A stretch of 64,000 bases of DNA, from positions 675,001 to 739,000 of the forward strand of contig NC_134754.1 of the NCBI RefSeq assembly GCF_050436995.1. Reading direction: 5' to 3'. Below the pieces are notes generated by a model, which saw only the letters and a list, made by a program, of their open reading frames with translations, had not been told where the DNA came from and made no database searches. Positions within the stretch are counted from its first letter, which is position 1. The number at the start of each line of letters is the position of its first letter. Positions 61,150 to 64,000 of the stretch are shown here, piece after piece. Made by a program: the position numbers and the translations under genes. The DNA comes from Anticarsia gemmatalis. Lineage: Eukaryota; Arthropoda; Insecta; Lepidoptera; Erebidae.

Positions 61150-62630
61150 CATTTAATGACACAAAAAATAGATTTGGTGTTGAGCTTGTGAACCACATCT
61201 CCGGCGCCTGGGAGGACTCACACGATGCTCTCGGCATTTTCTGTGATTTGTCCAAGGCGTTCGACTGTGTCCCTCATGAAACATTGATCAGGAAATTACA
61301 TCACTACGGTATACAACATTCGGCACTGAATCTTCTTATCTCGTATTTAGATAATAGGATTCAAAGGGTCGAGGTTAACGGTAAGCGATCTGCGGGATCT
61401 GCGGTTAAAATGGGGGTGCCTCAAGGCTCAATACTCGGTCCTTTTTTGTTTCTAGTTTATATTAATGATTTACCACATCTTGTTAAGGATAGTCACGAGA
61501 TAGTACTGTTCGCAGATGACACTTCATTATTGTTTAAACTTAAACGACAACAAACCACTCTTGACGACGTGAACATTGCTATCTCAAAGGTGGTACACTG
61601 GTTTGATGTTAACAATTTGCTTTTAAACGAGCAAAAAACTAAATGTATAAAATTTGTAACACCTAATGTCAAACCAGTGAAAACAGCAGTAAAGATGAAG
61701 GAAGATGTGTTGGACCTTGTGGATAATGCTAAATTTTTAGGCATTATAATAGATTGTAAGTTACAGTGGGGACCACATATATCACAATTGGCGAATAGAC
61801 TTAGTTCTGCAGCCTACGCGGTCAGAAAAATTCGTCAACTTACTGACATTGAAACAGCTAGGTTAGTCTACTTCAGTTACTTCCATAGTGTCATGTCTTA
61901 TGGAATTCTACTCTGGGGTAATGCTGCCGACACCCAAACCATCTTTGTGCTGCAGAAAAGGGCTATTCGTGCAATTTATAACTTAGGAAGTAGACATTCA
62001 CTAAGGGAAAAATTCAAGGAAATAAATATAATGACAGTGGCAAGTCAATATATTTATGAAAATTTAATTTATGTACATAAAAATATCGCTCTTTTTAAAA
62101 AAAAGAGTGACATGCACAACATAAATACACGCAATAAAGACAAACTTGTTATCCCAGTCACTAGGCTCCAAAAAATAAATAAATCCTTCAGAGGTCAGTG
62201 TGTGCGATTCTACAATTAAATCCCGAGTGAAATTCAAAATTTAAGTCTCAATAAATTTAAGTTATTAGTTAAAAGTAATTTATGTCGTAAGGGATATTAT
62301 ACTATTAAAGATTATTTAGATGATAACAAAGCTTGGGACTGTGCTGCTTCTACCAAGTCTATTTCAAAATAATGTATTACAATTTGATATTATGACATTG
62401 TTATTAATTTATTATGACATTGTTATTAATTTGTTATATTTCATTAATATGACATTGTTATTAATTTGGAAATATTGACATTTAAAAAGAGCAAGCCGTG
62501 AGTTTCTTGCCGTTTCTTCTCACGAGCAACAGCTTTTCCGAAACGGTGGTAGATAAAAAATATTTTAACGATTTCAAATACTTGTTAAAGTTTATGAAAT
62601 AAAGAATATTTGACTTTGACTTTGACTTAG
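61150..62630 (+). mobile_element. 5'-truncated non-LTR retrotransposon (Jockey/CR1-like)
   Basis: The copy begins within the reverse-transcriptase domain (frame readable from about 61150) and runs to a 3' UTR with AAAGAGCAAGCCGTGAGTTTCTTGCCG and a (TTTGAC)n tail at about 62609-62628. A related 3' UTR is at 5100 (minus). 5' truncation and a short repeated 3' tail are typical of LINE insertion. Confidence 0.9.
61188..62372 (+). pseudogene. LINE reverse transcriptase, C-terminal half with in-frame stop
   Basis: The 343-codon frame has RT motifs: CDLSKAFDCVPHETL (19-33), GVPQGSILGPFLFLVYINDL (76-95) and the catalytic FADD (108-111) followed by TSLL. After these come KFLGI-type AKFLGIIIDCKLQW and the thumb and C-terminal region ending KSFRGQCVRFYN. 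A TAA at 62217 interrupts it, but the same frame continues with IPSEIQNLSLNKFKLLV..., YTIKDYLDD and KAWD to the true stop at 62370-62372, which is the family's normal C-terminus. So one nonsense change separates it from an open frame, but endonuclease and N-terminal RT are missing, so it is inactive. Confidence 0.93.
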
Positions 62631-62745
62631 ATTAAGTATTTTACAAAAAACCTTAAGACTTTTTACATGTAAACCCTTCACTTTAACTCTATTTATTAAA
62701 GTAAACCGCATCAAAGTACGTTGCTTAGTTAGAAATATCTTAGTA

Positions 62746-62975
62746 CTAGGTGACCCGCGCAACTTCGCTTGCGTCACATAAGAGAGAATGGTGACATTTT
62801 TTACTCGTACTCTGCTCCTATTGGTCGTAGCGTGATGATATATATCCTATAACCTTCCTCGATAAATGGGCTATCTACACTGAAAGAATTTTTCAAATCG
62901 GATCAGTAGTTCCTGAGATTAGCGCGTTCAAACAAACAAACAAACAAACAAACTCTTCAGCTTTATAATATTAAT
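62746..62975 (-). mobile_element. Non-autonomous Helitron (250-bp family)
   Basis: CTAGGTGACCCGCGCAACTTCGCTTGCGTCACATAAGAGAG to CTTCAGCTTTATAATATTAA on the plus strand, with a long (CAAA)n run. Its 5' end runs into another Helitron-type fragment (ACATAGGGACAGACAGCGGG, about 63022). Confidence 0.75.
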
Positions 62976-63523
62976 AATAAGTATAAGTATATAAGTATAC
63001 AAGTATAAGTATAGATACATAGGGACAGACAGCGGGAAACGATTTTGTTTTATAGAGACGTAGAGATTTTTGAACATACATCCATCTGATTGCAAACTAG
63101 TATAGGCCATAATATGGCTAGCAACTAATCAATGTAGAAAACACACATCTTCGAGACCTAGTAAAAATAAGGGCAGCGGTGTATAGGTAGAGTGATCACT
63201 GTGTTTAAAATGCTGACAAAATGGCAGTTAAAGTTGAAAGTTTAAAATAAATTAACTTCTGCTATTTTCCGCTACTTCATAGAGGAGCGATGATCTAAAT
63301 ACATCAAATTTCCAATGCATTAAAACTCCCTAAATGTTATTCGTAGCAGAGTTTCGTAAATAAACCGAATCTATTAATGAAATGCATTAATTAATGTCCG
63401 TTTTTTGTAAATTACAAACAAAATGAGTTCGTTGTTTGGTAAACCGTCACTCTTTGTATAAAATTATTTTACAAAGTACACTAAAAACTAAAAAGATTTA
63501 ATAATATCTTTTGGTATCATTAA

Positions 63524-63757
63524 GGTGCAGCGCAGACGGCACACTTTTTGTGTGATCGAGTCTGTGTACTAATGTGGTAAAGTCTATTAAAAACTTAAAC
63601 TTACCGTATTTTGTTTTTTCTTTAGACTCATACATGTCCAAACAGGAGCGGAATAAACAATACAGCACACTTCATCCCACATTTTTCTTTTTAAATGTCT
63701 ATCATGATATTCTGCAGACTCGATCGCACACAAAAAGTGTGCCGTCTGCGCTGCACC
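63524..63757. mobile_element. MITE with TTAA duplication
   Basis: The arms GGTGCAGCGCAGACGGCACACTTTTTGTGTGATCGAGTC are inverted copies over about 40 bp with few mismatches, flanked by TTAA at 63520-63523 and 63758-63761. TTAA is the piggyBac-type target, but TAA duplication of a Harbinger-type element is also possible. 234 bp, no ORF. Confidence 0.85.
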
Positions 63758-63763
63758 TTAAGC

Positions 63764-64000
63764 TAAGAATAGGTACAGTCGAGTTCTATAATATGTGACC
63801 GTGTTGATGGATCAAAAATATATAGGCAACGGTAAGTTTCATAAAAATCTAAACAGCTTTGCCTTGCAATAAAATGTTTACATTCTGTGACATCATAAAT
63901 ATGTAACTACATAATATCAATAATATTGCTACAGACAATGACTCAAAGTATTGTGCGCAATTTCTTGTTCATTTTATTCAGTGCAAATATATATCAACCT
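63764..64000. other. Window end, nothing supported
   Basis: AT-rich sequence with no feature that I can support. Confidence 0.4.

Overview
The window is AT-rich animal nuclear DNA from a moth, most likely a noctuoid. This rests on spliced genes with GT..AG introns and lepidopteran-type proteins (a JHBP/Takeout protein and a Cu/Zn SOD). It also rests on many repeats typical of Lepidoptera: short Helitrons of the form TC...CTAG, RTE and Jockey/CR1-like LINE pieces, tRNA-like and 5S-like SINEs, and numerous MITEs. No bacterial, plasmid or viral locus and no CRISPR array was seen.

Layout. Positions 1-10.7 kb hold the 3' four exons of a JHBP/Takeout-family gene (+); its signal-peptide exon was not found. 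Its 6.4-kb intron carries a Helitron split by a Harbinger-type element. At 11.1-12.1 kb lies an intronless gene for the RNase P/MRP subunit RPP40 (+). At 13.2-17.3 kb lies a complete four-exon cytosolic Cu/Zn superoxide dismutase gene (-). It is convergent with RPP40 and divergent from a three-exon gene at 18.2-19.9 kb (+). That gene encodes a 235-residue protein with a zinc-binding motif like the N-terminus of the SUMO protease USPL1, but no protease domain. At 24.4-28.7 kb is a gene (+) for an unrecognised secreted protein of 257 residues with a very basic C-terminus, preceded by a noncoding first exon with a TATA box.

At 29.9-39.5 kb is a minus-strand gene for a small single-pass membrane protein (166 residues as modelled). 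I place its start codon as the last three bases of a first exon at 39460, downstream of a tight GATA/E-box cluster and a tiny uORF. Its first intron holds three copies of a 5S-rRNA-derived SINE, in opposing orientations. From 39.6 to 55.9 kb I see no protein gene: the stretch holds a tRNA-Ala(AGC) gene, Helitrons, SINEs, a 1-kb element with long terminal inverted repeats, and a dense cluster of nuclear-receptor half-sites near 53.4 kb. At 55.9 kb a possible signal-peptide first exon (+) may open another gene. The rest (56-64 kb) is repeats: a stack-of-hairpins element at 60.0-60.5 kb, a 5'-truncated LINE with a long reverse-transcriptase ORF at 61.2-62.6 kb, and a clean MITE with TTAA duplication at 63.5 kb.

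The genes do not form one pathway. The window looks like a cluster of housekeeping genes (RPP40, SOD1, zinc protein) flanked by secreted or tissue-specific genes. The most unusual features are the small membrane-protein gene, the 5S-derived SINE family and the nested-hairpin element.
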